Positions 7,084-13,743 of a stretch of 14,753 nucleotides of DNA are shown in pieces. Source of the DNA: an uncultured Odoribacter sp. (GTDB taxonomy: Bacteria; Bacteroidota; Bacteroidia; Bacteroidales; Marinifilaceae). The notes below the pieces were generated by a model that saw only the letters and a program-made list of their open reading frames with translations, made no database searches and was not told the origin of the DNA. A program made the translations under genes and the position numbers. How positions within the stretch are numbered: position 1 is the first letter of the stretch; every line of letters starts with the position of its first letter. Where the stretch lies: positions 1 to 14,753 of the forward strand of contig UQTM01000083.1 of NCBI GenBank assembly GCA_900544025.1, in the 5' to 3' direction.

Positions 7084-8487
7084 ATGAAACGATTTTTTGT
7101 GATGGCGGTGGCAAGCTGCTTTCTGTATGCTTGCCACGATACCGCCGAAGACAATTATATTATTAAACCCAGTGGGAAAGCAGCGAAGCCGGCGGAATTA
7201 TCTGCCGGCACTGCTACAAATTTCCTGTCCTCCAGTAAGGCTTACGATAATCCGGCACCCTGGGTAACCGGAAGCCTGAACGAACGATTCAATTCCGGCG
7301 ATCAATTATACGACGATGCCCGTTCGACCGGAGAAGAAATCGGAGGAGGACTCGGTCCTGTGTATGCAGGGTATTCCTGTGGCTCCTGCCACAAAAATGC
7401 AGGGAGGACGAAGCCAACCCTTTTTACGGACGGAGGAAGCGGAAAGTACGGTTTTTCTTCCATGCTGATCTATATCAGCCGGAAAGATGGCCGTTTTTTT
7501 CGTAACTACGGGCGTGTACTCCACGACCAAAGCATTTACGGTGTGAAAGCCGAGGGAAAATTAAAAGCCACCTACACGGAGGAAACTTTTCAATACCCCG
7601 ACGGAGAAAGTTATTCCCTCATCACTCCCCATTACGAAATCACCGATTGGTATGCCGATTCTATCCGTCCCGAAGACCTTCACATCACGGTGCGCATCCC
7701 CTTGCGCCATGTCGGTATGGGACAGATGATGGCTCTCGACCTGAACGAACTGGAACGCCTTGCCGCTCAAAGCAATTATCCGGAATGGGGCATCAGCGGG
7801 CGACTGAATTACATCACGGAAAGAGGTGTCCGCCAAATCGGTGTATCGGGAAATAAAGCCCAGCATGCCGATCTGACCGTGGAACTGGGATTCTCGTCCG
7901 ACCTCGGAGTGACCAACGACCGCTACCCGGAAGAGATCAGCCACGGCCAAAGCCAGATGATGGGATTTGCCAATTACGGCATCCAGATCAGCACACAGGA
8001 TATGGAAGATGTCGATCTATATATGCAGACCTTAGGCGTACCCGCACGCCGGAATGTGGATGACCCGACAGTGCTACAGGGCGAAAAGATGTTCTACCGG
8101 GTAGGTTGCCACCTTTGCCACACGGTGACTCTCCACACCCGCCCGCGGGGGACCGTCCTGCTGAACGGCACCAAACTCCCCTGGTTAGGCAGTCAGGTGA
8201 TTCACCCGTACAGCGACTTTCTTTTACACGACATGGGACCGGAACTCGACGACGGTTATGTCAGCGGATTGGCTCAAGGCTGTGAGTGGCGTACCACCCC
8301 GCTTTGGGGAATCGGCTTACAAGCCACGGTAAACGGACACACCCATTTCCTGCACGATGGCAGGGCAAGAAGCATCGAAGAAGCCATTCTATGGCACGGA
8401 GGCGAAGGCAAAGCATCGAGAGAACTATTCAAACGACTGGACAAAGCCGATCGGGAAGCTCTGATTCAATTTGTCAATTCACTATAA
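7084..8487 (+). CDS. Di-heme oxidoreductase lipoprotein (DHOR / DUF1111)
   Basis: 467 aa. Lipobox LYAC (Cys17). Two c-type heme motifs are present: CGSCH (99-103) and CHLCH (342-346). Motifs typical of the di-heme oxidoreductase/putative peroxidase family follow: YSDFLLHDMGPELDDG (376-391), EWRTTPLWGIG (401-411) and FLHDGRARSIEEAILWHGGE (422-441). The family is related to MauG/CcpA-type di-heme enzymes; its substrate is not established. The gene starts 9 bases after the imelysin stop, so the two are translated as a pair. By analogy with EfeB next to EfeO it may oxidise or reduce iron, or relay electrons. That is inference. Heme attachment requires the cytochrome c maturation system, which is not in this window. 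Confidence 0.92.
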   Translation: MKRFFVMAVASCFLYACHDTAEDNYIIKPSGKAAKPAELSAGTATNFLSSSKAYDNPAPWVTGSLNERFNSGDQLYDDARSTGEEIGGGLGPVYAGYSCGSCHKNAGRTKPTLFTDGGSGKYGFSSMLIYISRKDGRFFRNYGRVLHDQSIYGVKAEGKLKATYTEETFQYPDGESYSLITPHYEITDWYADSIRPEDLHITVRIPLRHVGMGQMMALDLNELERLAAQSNYPEWGISGRLNYITERGVRQIGVSGNKAQHADLTVELGFSSDLGVTNDRYPEEISHGQSQMMGFANYGIQISTQDMEDVDLYMQTLGVPARRNVDDPTVLQGEKMFYRVGCHLCHTVTLHTRPRGTVLLNGTKLPWLGSQVIHPYSDFLLHDMGPELDDGYVSGLAQGCEWRTTPLWGIGLQATVNGHTHFLHDGRARSIEEAILWHGGEGKASRELFKRLDKADREALIQFVNSL

Positions 8488-8520
8488 TACGAATCAATAA
8501 AAGCAAAAATATCATCCATC

Positions 8521-9750
8521 ATGACGCGATCATCATTCAAAATATTATTTATACTACTCCTCGTCTTTACAGGAGCCCAGGCTCAAAAACAAACGATCAT
8601 CGACGATAAATACATGGAAAACGGCGTCGTATCCCTCGCCGATAAAAAAGGATTCCGTTTCGAAACCCGGAAAGGGGATTTTCTTTTCAAGCCTTATTTG
8701 CTGGTGCAGACTTCCGGAAATTTCAATTACTATCATAGCGAGGGTATCGAACTGGCGGACGAAGATCACGTAGCCAATTCGGGCTTCTCGATTCCCAATG
8801 CGATTTTAGGATTTACGGGTAAAGCATTCGGACGGGTGACCTTCAACCTTTCGATCAACGCCGCCCAGAGCGGAGGTGCATTATTGCAACAGGCCTGGAT
8901 CGATTTTGCCGTACGGGACGCTTTGCGTTTCCGGGTGGGAAAATTCAAAACCCCGTTCTCTCACGCCTACCTCACCACCCTGGGCGAAACGCTTTTCCCA
9001 GCCCTGCCCTCCTCGCTTACCAGCACCGTGATTTTGCCCCACTCCCTCAATGCCGTCAATCCATCGATGGCTACCGGGTTCGATCTGGGAGCGGAAGTGC
9101 ACGGAGTGATCGACAACCGCTGGGGCTACGAAGTGGGAATTTTCAATGGAACAGGGATTTCGGTAAATACAGCCACCAAAACTACCAGCGACGAATATCA
9201 TATCCCCTCTTTGCTTTATGCCGCCCGTTTTTCATGGACACCGAAGGGACAAATGCCCACCACGCAAGGTGATCCGGACAATCTGGATTTAGATAAAATG
9301 AGCTTTGCCCTGAGTGCCTCCTACAATGTGGAAGCCCAGAACGAAAGCAGCAACGATTTCCGGGGAGGTTTCGAAGCCACCTGGCTCAAAAACCGCTGGT
9401 ATTTCGCCCTCGAAGGGTATTGGCTGAATATGAAATTCACCGAGCGCCAGAGAATCTCGGAAGCCTATAACTTCTGGGGGGCTTATGCCCAGGTAGGTTA
9501 TTTCATCACGTCCAAATTGCAGGGTGCTTTACGCTACGACTGGATGGACAGAAACGGCACGGACAACGGCGGACTGATCAACCTGCCGGCTGCCGGGGTA
9601 AACTACTATTTCAGCCGGTATAATTTGAAATTACAGGGAATGTACCAGTATTTAGGACGTACCGGGCATAATTCACAGGCAGACCGCGACAGCGACAACC
9701 TCGGATTGGCAAAACACACAGCCATCGTCATGTTGCAATACACATTCTAA
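8521..9750 (+). CDS. Phosphate-selective porin O/P family outer-membrane protein
   Basis: 409 aa. Signal peptide MTRSSFKILFILLLVFTGAQA followed by QKQT. The mature protein starts with FRFETRKGDFLFKPYLLVQTSGNFNYY, then IPNAILGFTGKAFGRVTFNLSINA and LRFRVGKFKTPFSHAYLTTLGE. The last is the standard OprO/P core: RxGxFKxPFS, then a loop with the Leu/Pro/Ser-rich constriction segment. It closes with strands LQGALRYDWMDR and a C-terminal Phe (VMLQYTF), the Omp85 recognition signal. It is clearly different from the first porin of the operon. The start is 33 bases after the di-heme gene and its stop is four bases before the cytochrome gene, so it is coupled to heme proteins on both sides. Confidence 0.93.
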   Translation: MTRSSFKILFILLLVFTGAQAQKQTIIDDKYMENGVVSLADKKGFRFETRKGDFLFKPYLLVQTSGNFNYYHSEGIELADEDHVANSGFSIPNAILGFTGKAFGRVTFNLSINAAQSGGALLQQAWIDFAVRDALRFRVGKFKTPFSHAYLTTLGETLFPALPSSLTSTVILPHSLNAVNPSMATGFDLGAEVHGVIDNRWGYEVGIFNGTGISVNTATKTTSDEYHIPSLLYAARFSWTPKGQMPTTQGDPDNLDLDKMSFALSASYNVEAQNESSNDFRGGFEATWLKNRWYFALEGYWLNMKFTERQRISEAYNFWGAYAQVGYFITSKLQGALRYDWMDRNGTDNGGLINLPAAGVNYYFSRYNLKLQGMYQYLGRTGHNSQADRDSDNLGLAKHTAIVMLQYTF

Positions 9751-9754
9751 CGAT

Positions 9755-10450
9755 ATGAAACAGATCATACTTTTGTTATTAGCCGCAATATGTTTTTCAG
9801 CCTGTGACGACGGGAACATTTACCCGAAGGAAAAAGAGGATGTCAGCGGAGCGGCAGCCACCATACAAGTCCGCTTTTCCGGACAGGAAGCCTGGCCGAG
9901 TGCCTATAAACTGGTATTCGCCGGATTCACTGAAAATACGGAAGTTCCTTCTATTTCGAAAGTCATTTCCAAACCCGCTTCCGATACCGTCACCCAAACC
10001 GTCACATTGAACGGGCTGACCGGCGATATTAAGACGCTCAGTATCTCCCTGTTGGGGAAAGGACGTAATTTGATATACAATTTCTATTCCTATCCTGTCC
10101 CGGAGAACACAGACCAGATTCTACTCCCGGTAGGGGAAATCGATCTGGCAGAGTTACCGCGCATACAAGCCCAGGTGTTCGACCTGTATTGCACCCGTTG
10201 CCACGGAGCGGGTAACCATGCCGCTGCCGATCTCGACCTGACGGCAGGGCATAGCGAAACCGCCTTGCTCAATATTCCCACGGTTACGGGAGCGGCAGGA
10301 ACTTTTCGGGTGGTTCCCGGAGAGGTGGAAAAAAGTTTCCTTCATCAAATTTTGACAGAGGATTGCATCGAGGGATACAACCACACCGATGTTCTGCCCG
10401 AAGATGAACTATTGACGCTAATTGAAACCTGGATTAAGAATTGTAAATAA
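9755..10450 (+). CDS. Mono-heme c-type cytochrome lipoprotein
   Basis: 231 aa. Lipobox FSAC (Cys17) followed by DDGN. Residues about 30-135 form a strand-rich N-terminal domain. Residues about 137-231 are a cytochrome c-like domain: VFDLYCTRCHGAGNHAAADLDL with CTRCH at 146-150, resembling planctomycete-type cytochrome domains, and a terminal helix ELLTLIETWIKNC. Apart from the start Met the protein has no methionine at all, so the usual Met axial ligand is absent. His155, 166, 197 or 210 could replace it, or the heme may be five-coordinate. C204 and C230 could form a disulfide. The position four bases after the porin suggests electron exchange with the di-heme protein. The natural partner is unproven. 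Confidence 0.88.
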   Translation: MKQIILLLLAAICFSACDDGNIYPKEKEDVSGAAATIQVRFSGQEAWPSAYKLVFAGFTENTEVPSISKVISKPASDTVTQTVTLNGLTGDIKTLSISLLGKGRNLIYNFYSYPVPENTDQILLPVGEIDLAELPRIQAQVFDLYCTRCHGAGNHAAADLDLTAGHSETALLNIPTVTGAAGTFRVVPGEVEKSFLHQILTEDCIEGYNHTDVLPEDELLTLIETWIKNCK

Positions 10451-10457
10451 AAAGCTT

Positions 10458-11606
10458 ATGAAATATACCACGAAAAATTATCCCCTCTGGCGAGTTAAAG
10501 CCCAGTTAAGTCACTTCGAAACCCCCGAAGGCATCTCGGAATACCATGTGATGCTATTGCCCGAAGCGGGTAAAGGAGATTTTTCCGCACAGCTGGACAA
10601 TTTGCACAAAGCTTCGGAACACTTAATTGCTTCGGAATGGGGTAATCGGGCGAAGGTTATTTTCAAGCGTTATTTTCTAAGTGATATTACCAATCAGATT
10701 TCCATTCTGTATCGAGCTTTAGAGGGAGAAACGCCGGAAAGTTATTCCGCCGTACAGCAATCCCCTCTCGACGGTAGCAAAGTAGGCTTATGGCTCTGGT
10801 TGCAAACCGATATGAATATATCCAAAGGAGAAATGACTGCCGCCACTCACAACGGTTACAGCCATCTTTTCTCCGCCAGCCTGCAATCCCCGGAAAGCGA
10901 TTCCGAAACGGAAACGCATACGCTGCTCGCCCGGTACTCCCAAATCCTTCACGACCGGCAATGTACGCTGGCAAACAACTGCATACGTACCTGGTTTTTC
11001 GTGAGGGATGTCGATGTAAACTACGGAGGTGTGGTCGAAGCCCGGCGGGAAGACTTCATAAAAGCAGGCTTGACGGAAAACACCCACTACATCGCCAGCA
11101 CCGGAATCTCAGGCTATCCGGCGGCTCCGGAAGTGAACGTACTTTTAGACACCTATGCCGTCAAAGGATTGGAATCCGGACAGATACAGTATTTATACGC
11201 CAAAGAACACCTCAACCCGACCTACGAATACGGGGTGACTTTCGAACGGGGTACGGCCGTGACATACGGCGACCGGAAACATATTTTCATTTCGGGTACG
11301 GCCAGCATAGACAAGCACGGCGAAATCGTATCGCCGGGAGATATCGTAAAACAGGTTCACCGTACCTGGGAAAATGTAGAAGCCTTATTGAAAGAAGCCG
11401 GAAGTGATTTCACGGATATGGCGCAAATCATTGTTTACCTGCGGGACATTGCCGATTATCACACCGTGCAGCCTTTATTCGACCGGCAATTTCCCAACGT
11501 TCCCAAAATCATCGTACTTGCCCCGGTATGCCGCCCCGGCTGGCTGATAGAAATGGAATGTATCGCCGTCAAAAGAGAAAATAACCCCAAATTCAGAAAT
11601 TTATAA
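10458..11606 (+). CDS. RidA-superfamily protein with N-terminal extension (chorismatase-like architecture)
   Basis: 382 aa from the ATG 7 bases after the cytochrome stop; an in-frame TTG at 10422 inside the upstream gene is rejected. There is no signal peptide, so it is cytoplasmic, unlike the rest of the operon. The C-terminal part (about 255-372) is a RidA/YjgF fold: HIFISGTASIDKHGEIV, HRTWENVEALLKEAGSDFTDMAQIIVYLRD and APVCRPGWLIEMECIAV. The CRPxxLIEME ending and the CIRTWFFV segment (175-182) recall FkbO/Hyg5/XanB2 chorismatases, which release hydroxybenzoate-type aromatics from chorismate. This likeness is from memory and could instead reflect a generic two-domain Rid protein. Classical RidA proteins deaminate reactive enamines/imines. 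A link to the iron/cytochrome genes is not obvious. Confidence 0.85.
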   Translation: MKYTTKNYPLWRVKAQLSHFETPEGISEYHVMLLPEAGKGDFSAQLDNLHKASEHLIASEWGNRAKVIFKRYFLSDITNQISILYRALEGETPESYSAVQQSPLDGSKVGLWLWLQTDMNISKGEMTAATHNGYSHLFSASLQSPESDSETETHTLLARYSQILHDRQCTLANNCIRTWFFVRDVDVNYGGVVEARREDFIKAGLTENTHYIASTGISGYPAAPEVNVLLDTYAVKGLESGQIQYLYAKEHLNPTYEYGVTFERGTAVTYGDRKHIFISGTASIDKHGEIVSPGDIVKQVHRTWENVEALLKEAGSDFTDMAQIIVYLRDIADYHTVQPLFDRQFPNVPKIIVLAPVCRPGWLIEMECIAVKRENNPKFRNL

Positions 11607-11608
11607 GC

Positions 11609-11640
11609 AAGAGCCCGTTCTGGCTCTTCTTTATTTTATT
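11609..11640 (+). terminator. Intrinsic terminator of the porin/imelysin operon
   Basis: A 7-bp stem AAGAGCC/GGCTCTT (11609-11615 with 11622-11628) and a 6-base loop are followed by the T-rich CTTTATTTTATT. It lies 3 bases after the RidA-like stop and just before the convergent exporter gene, whose stop lies in the tail. Confidence 0.85.
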
Positions 11641-12154
11641 ACCCGATCCTTTTTTTGATTTGCAGCAAGCGGGTCATCATAAAAGACTGCTTATAAAAGA
11701 TAAACAAAGGTAACGACACTCCGATCACCAAAGCGAAAAGCACAAAAATCGTCGTCAGCCCGTTCCGGAATATCTCGGCAACCAATAGCTGCAACACGGC
11801 ATCGTCCTCCGTTTTCATAAAGCGGATCAACCCTAAAATGGTTTTATAGGCATACATGCCGGGAATCATAGGCAATAAGGCGGGAAAAGAGAACACCTCC
11901 GCCGGGCAATGGATGATCTTGGCAAACATCATGCTCAGCATTCCGATAGTGAAAGAAGCGAACAAAGTGGAAGACGTCAGGTCGAAAGGCGTACGCTGCA
12001 ATAAATAAAAACGGCAGGCATGCCCGACCGCCGCCAACAAAGCCGCAATCAAAACAGCCCGGCGCGGAGGATTTGAAATAACGGCAAACCCTATGGCGGC
12101 AATGGCCGCCGCCACCCCGTCCAACAATACGGATATCCAAAATTCTACATTCAT
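11639..12154 (-). CDS. ThrE/YjjB-type exporter subunit (small membrane half, DUF3815-like)
   Basis: 171 aa starting MNVEFWISVLLDG at 12154. The frame stays open upstream to 12403 but there it lies inside the partner gene, so the short start is used. It overlaps the partner's TGA by four bases (ATGA). It is almost entirely hydrophobic with four to five membrane segments; conserved-looking pieces are FPALLPMIPGMYAYKTILGL and the early GFAVISNPPRRAVLIAALLAAVGHACRF. Size and order match E. coli YjjB, the small subunit of the YjjPB succinate exporter, and the C-terminal half of ThrE threonine/serine exporters. Substrate cannot be read from sequence. Succinate export would fit a fermenting Bacteroidales, but NCBI-style naming would be threonine/serine exporter. 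Confidence 0.87.
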   Translation of the reverse strand: MNVEFWISVLLDGVAAAIAAIGFAVISNPPRRAVLIAALLAAVGHACRFYLLQRTPFDLTSSTLFASFTIGMLSMMFAKIIHCPAEVFSFPALLPMIPGMYAYKTILGLIRFMKTEDDAVLQLLVAEIFRNGLTTIFVLFALVIGVSLPLFIFYKQSFMMTRLLQIKKRIG

Positions 12155-12945
12155 ATCACTTCTTTCCCTAAAATCAGTAAAGTCATCGACAGGCCTAAAG
12201 CTATGCAAATAATTAAAATAAAGGCATTGATCACCCGCGACCAACCCACCAATACATGCCCTTCCAATATATCGATAATCGAATTGATCAAAGGTACTCC
12301 GGGAATCAGGAACAAAACGCTCGTACCCAAAGCAATGTCTTCGGTAGTACCCAAATGGTAACGGAATCCCAGCCCGGCGATCAGCGAAGCGATAAACGAG
12401 CAAACCACAAACACGACCATGTGGTTCACATGCCTTTTCAGCAACTCCTGCCTCACATTATTTGCACGCCCAAAAAAAAACCCGACCAGGGTGGCAAGCC
12501 ACACCAGCCCCATAGCCATCGAATCGCCCCCGAACAAGCGGCAAAAAGCGGCATTCGCAAAAGCCACCAGAATCAGCACCAGCCAACGGGACAAGGGAGG
12601 CCGGGTAATGATCTGGCTATACCGTTTCTGCATTTCGGCAAGTTCCAGATGATGGTCATAAGCATCCCAGCTCAGGGAACTGAGATCGGAAATCGTCCGA
12701 AAATTCAGGGCGGCTGCCGGAATCCGCCTCACATAAGTGCGGCGGATCGAATAATCGTCCCGGTGCTTGATCGTCATGGTAATATTCCGCTGGAAAACAG
12801 TCATATCCACGCCATATCCGAAAGAATCGGCTATACGGGTGACATTTCTGACCACTCTGGACGTATGGCTTCCCACCGCCATTAAAGTGGTTGCGAAATC
12901 AAGTAAAAAATTGGATAATTCCTGAATATCGGTATTCCGGGACAT
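12151..12945 (-). CDS. ThrE/YjjP-type exporter subunit (DUF1212-like)
   Basis: 264 aa. The N-terminal ~115 residues are soluble and carry the family pattern LLDFATTLMAVGSHTSRVVRNVTRIADSFGYGVDMTVF (compare the usual AGAxxxRVE...ygv). A Phe/Ser/Arg-rich piece follows and then about five TM helices (residues about 118-262), including FLIPGVPLINSIIDIL. The length equals E. coli YjjP (about 256 aa). With the overlapping downstream gene it makes the complete ThrE-like exporter as two chains, as in YjjPB. Known members export threonine/serine or dicarboxylates such as succinate. Start ATG at 12945; a -7-like element lies 20 bases upstream. Confidence 0.88.
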   Translation of the reverse strand: MSRNTDIQELSNFLLDFATTLMAVGSHTSRVVRNVTRIADSFGYGVDMTVFQRNITMTIKHRDDYSIRRTYVRRIPAAALNFRTISDLSSLSWDAYDHHLELAEMQKRYSQIITRPPLSRWLVLILVAFANAAFCRLFGGDSMAMGLVWLATLVGFFFGRANNVRQELLKRHVNHMVVFVVCSFIASLIAGLGFRYHLGTTEDIALGTSVLFLIPGVPLINSIIDILEGHVLVGWSRVINAFILIICIALGLSMTLLILGKEVI

Positions 12946-12964
12946 AACATGACTTTTAGGTTTG

Positions 12965-12997
12965 CAAAATTAAAAAGAATACAGGCTTTCCCTTACA
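12965..12997 (-). promoter_or_regulatory. Promoter of the exporter operon
   Basis: On the minus strand TTG (12997-12995) is followed by 22 bases and TAATTTTG (12972-12965), an exact TAnnTTTG match. The -7 element ends about 20 bases before the start codon at 12945. The spacer is slightly long. Confidence 0.5.
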
Positions 12998-13086
12998 ATT
13001 CCACCGATAAAAAACACTCAAACGTTGTAACCGGAATTAAATTATAATTTCTTTTCCCCTATTTTTCAAATGGTGAATATATTTTA

Positions 13087-13094
13087 TACTTTTG
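13087..13094 (+). promoter_or_regulatory. -7 element of the riboswitch promoter
   Basis: TACTTTTG is an exact TAnnTTTG match. Transcription would begin about at 13099-13101, exactly where the cobalamin riboswitch P1 stem starts. A clear -33 TTG is not seen. Confidence 0.55.
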
Positions 13095-13098
13095 CCGC

Positions 13099-13277
13099 AT
13101 ACTGGTTTCTCCTTCTGCTATCCGGCATGGGAGATCAAAAGGGAATCGGGTGAAAATCCCGGACAGGCCCGCTGCTGTGAGCTTCATTCTATCGTTACCG
13201 ACTCATTCTCCTGCCACTGTCTGAAACACGACGGGAAGGCGTTGGAAACGGAAGCAAGTCAGAAGACCTGCCAGTAT
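13099..13277 (+). promoter_or_regulatory. Cobalamin (B12) riboswitch aptamer
   Basis: The conserved blocks of the cobalamin aptamer appear in order. GGT (13104-13106) is followed by AAAAGGGAATCGGGTGAAAA (about 13137-13156), then TCCCGGACAGGCCCGC, then CTGTGA, a GGGAAGG block near 13232, and the B12 box AAGTCAGAAGACCTGCC (13256-13272). P1 closes perfectly: ATACTGG (13099-13105) pairs with CCAGTAT (13271-13277), with possible extension TTGCC/GGCAA (13092-13096 with 13279-13283). It binds adenosyl- or other cobalamins and normally represses B12 transport or B12-replaceable functions. The next gene on this strand is the DUF4465 lipoprotein, 467 bases from the P1 end to the ATG. Confidence 0.93.
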
Positions 13278-13283
13278 TGGCAA

Positions 13284-13474
13284 TCGTCCGCACTTCGAGG
13301 ATTAAGAGCGGCATCTGCACGATTTATATAATAACTGTACTGTTGAAGCACCGGAAAACGGCGATTGGTGTATGAAGATATGGTATCATGTGGCCATACG
13401 ATATCGGGGATATACGATTGAAGTTTGAAGGACCGGAAATCCGCATCCTGTCCGGTGTTTTATTTTTTAACGAC
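13284..13474 (+). other. Riboswitch expression-platform region
   Basis: This region between aptamer and terminator holds three things. First, a hairpin GATAT-G-GTAT...ATAC-G-ATATC (13377-13405, one central mismatch). Second, an 18-codon open frame (13372-13428, MKIWYHVAIRYRGYTIEV) that overlaps the hairpin. Third, CACCGGA at 13349-13355, which can pair 7 bp with TCCGGTG at 13451-13457 and so compete with the terminator stem. Whether the short frame is translated is unknown. Confidence 0.4.
13432..13468 (+). terminator. Riboswitch-linked intrinsic terminator
   Basis: A 6-bp stem ACCGGA/TCCGGT (13432-13437 with 13451-13456) with a 13-base loop is followed by GTTTTATTTTTT. It ends the riboswitch leader about 275 bases before the DUF4465 gene, so read-through would be needed for riboswitch control of that gene. 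Confidence 0.65.
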
Positions 13475-13508
13475 AAAAAAAAGCCACAGGCCGGCTAAAA
13501 CCTGTGAC
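13475..13508 (-). terminator. Intrinsic terminator on the minus strand
   Basis: On the minus strand GTCACAGG and CCTGTGGC form an 8-bp stem including one G-U pair, with a 10-base loop, followed by eight T residues. On the plus strand the same pairing has an A-C mismatch, so it acts for minus-strand transcription. No protein gene on that strand precedes it nearby. Confidence 0.7.
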
Positions 13509-13552
13509 TCAGCAACTATAAATATTAATCAATAAAACGTTCTCTCTTTCTA
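13475..13552 (-). ncRNA. Candidate small RNA opposite the riboswitch leader
   Basis: Minus-strand transcript of about 75-80 nt inferred from both ends. An exact -7 element TATCTTTG lies at 13565-13558. A strong terminator hairpin follows: 13508-13501 pairs with 13490-13483, an 8-bp stem that needs a U-G pair present only on the minus strand, then eight U residues (13482-13475). No ATG is seen between the two, so it is non-coding. A -33 TTG is not visible. Its 3' end meets the plus-strand riboswitch terminator head on, six bases apart. Confidence 0.5.
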
Positions 13553-13580
13553 CATTACAAAGATAGAGCAGGAAAATAAA

Positions 13581-13649
13581 TTGTGAAATCCCTATTAATG
13601 AGTAATTTTTAAATAAGGCAGGCTAAAGCAATCCTTATATTTAGGGATT
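13581..13649. promoter_or_regulatory. Upstream region of the DUF4465 gene with inverted AATCCCTA/TAGGGATT
   Basis: A weak promoter candidate is TTG (13581-13583), 19 bases, then TAATTTTT (13603-13610; one mismatch to TAnnTTTG). An 8-bp inverted repeat AATCCCTA (13587-13594) and TAGGGATT (13642-13649) brackets its -7 region. The same octamer occurs twice upstream of the porin operon. It could give the lipoprotein a promoter separate from the riboswitch. Confidence 0.3.
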
Positions 13650-13743
13650 CTAAATAAAATACGGCAAAAATATTACGATAAAAAACAGCCGGCCCGATAT
13701 TCAAAACTTCATAAAAGATAACTAATTAAATTGATGAACTAAA

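Noticed and set aside
10790..11407. 205-codon plus-strand frame inside the RidA-like gene
   Set aside because: Arg-rich composition in another frame of a well-supported gene; a shadow.
12256..12885. Long plus-strand open frame of 209 codons
   Set aside because: It is the complement of the YjjP-like gene; the product is His/Gln-rich with no protein family features.
13092..13331. 79-codon plus-strand frame
   Set aside because: It lies within the cobalamin riboswitch; the conserved RNA blocks and P1 pairing explain the sequence.
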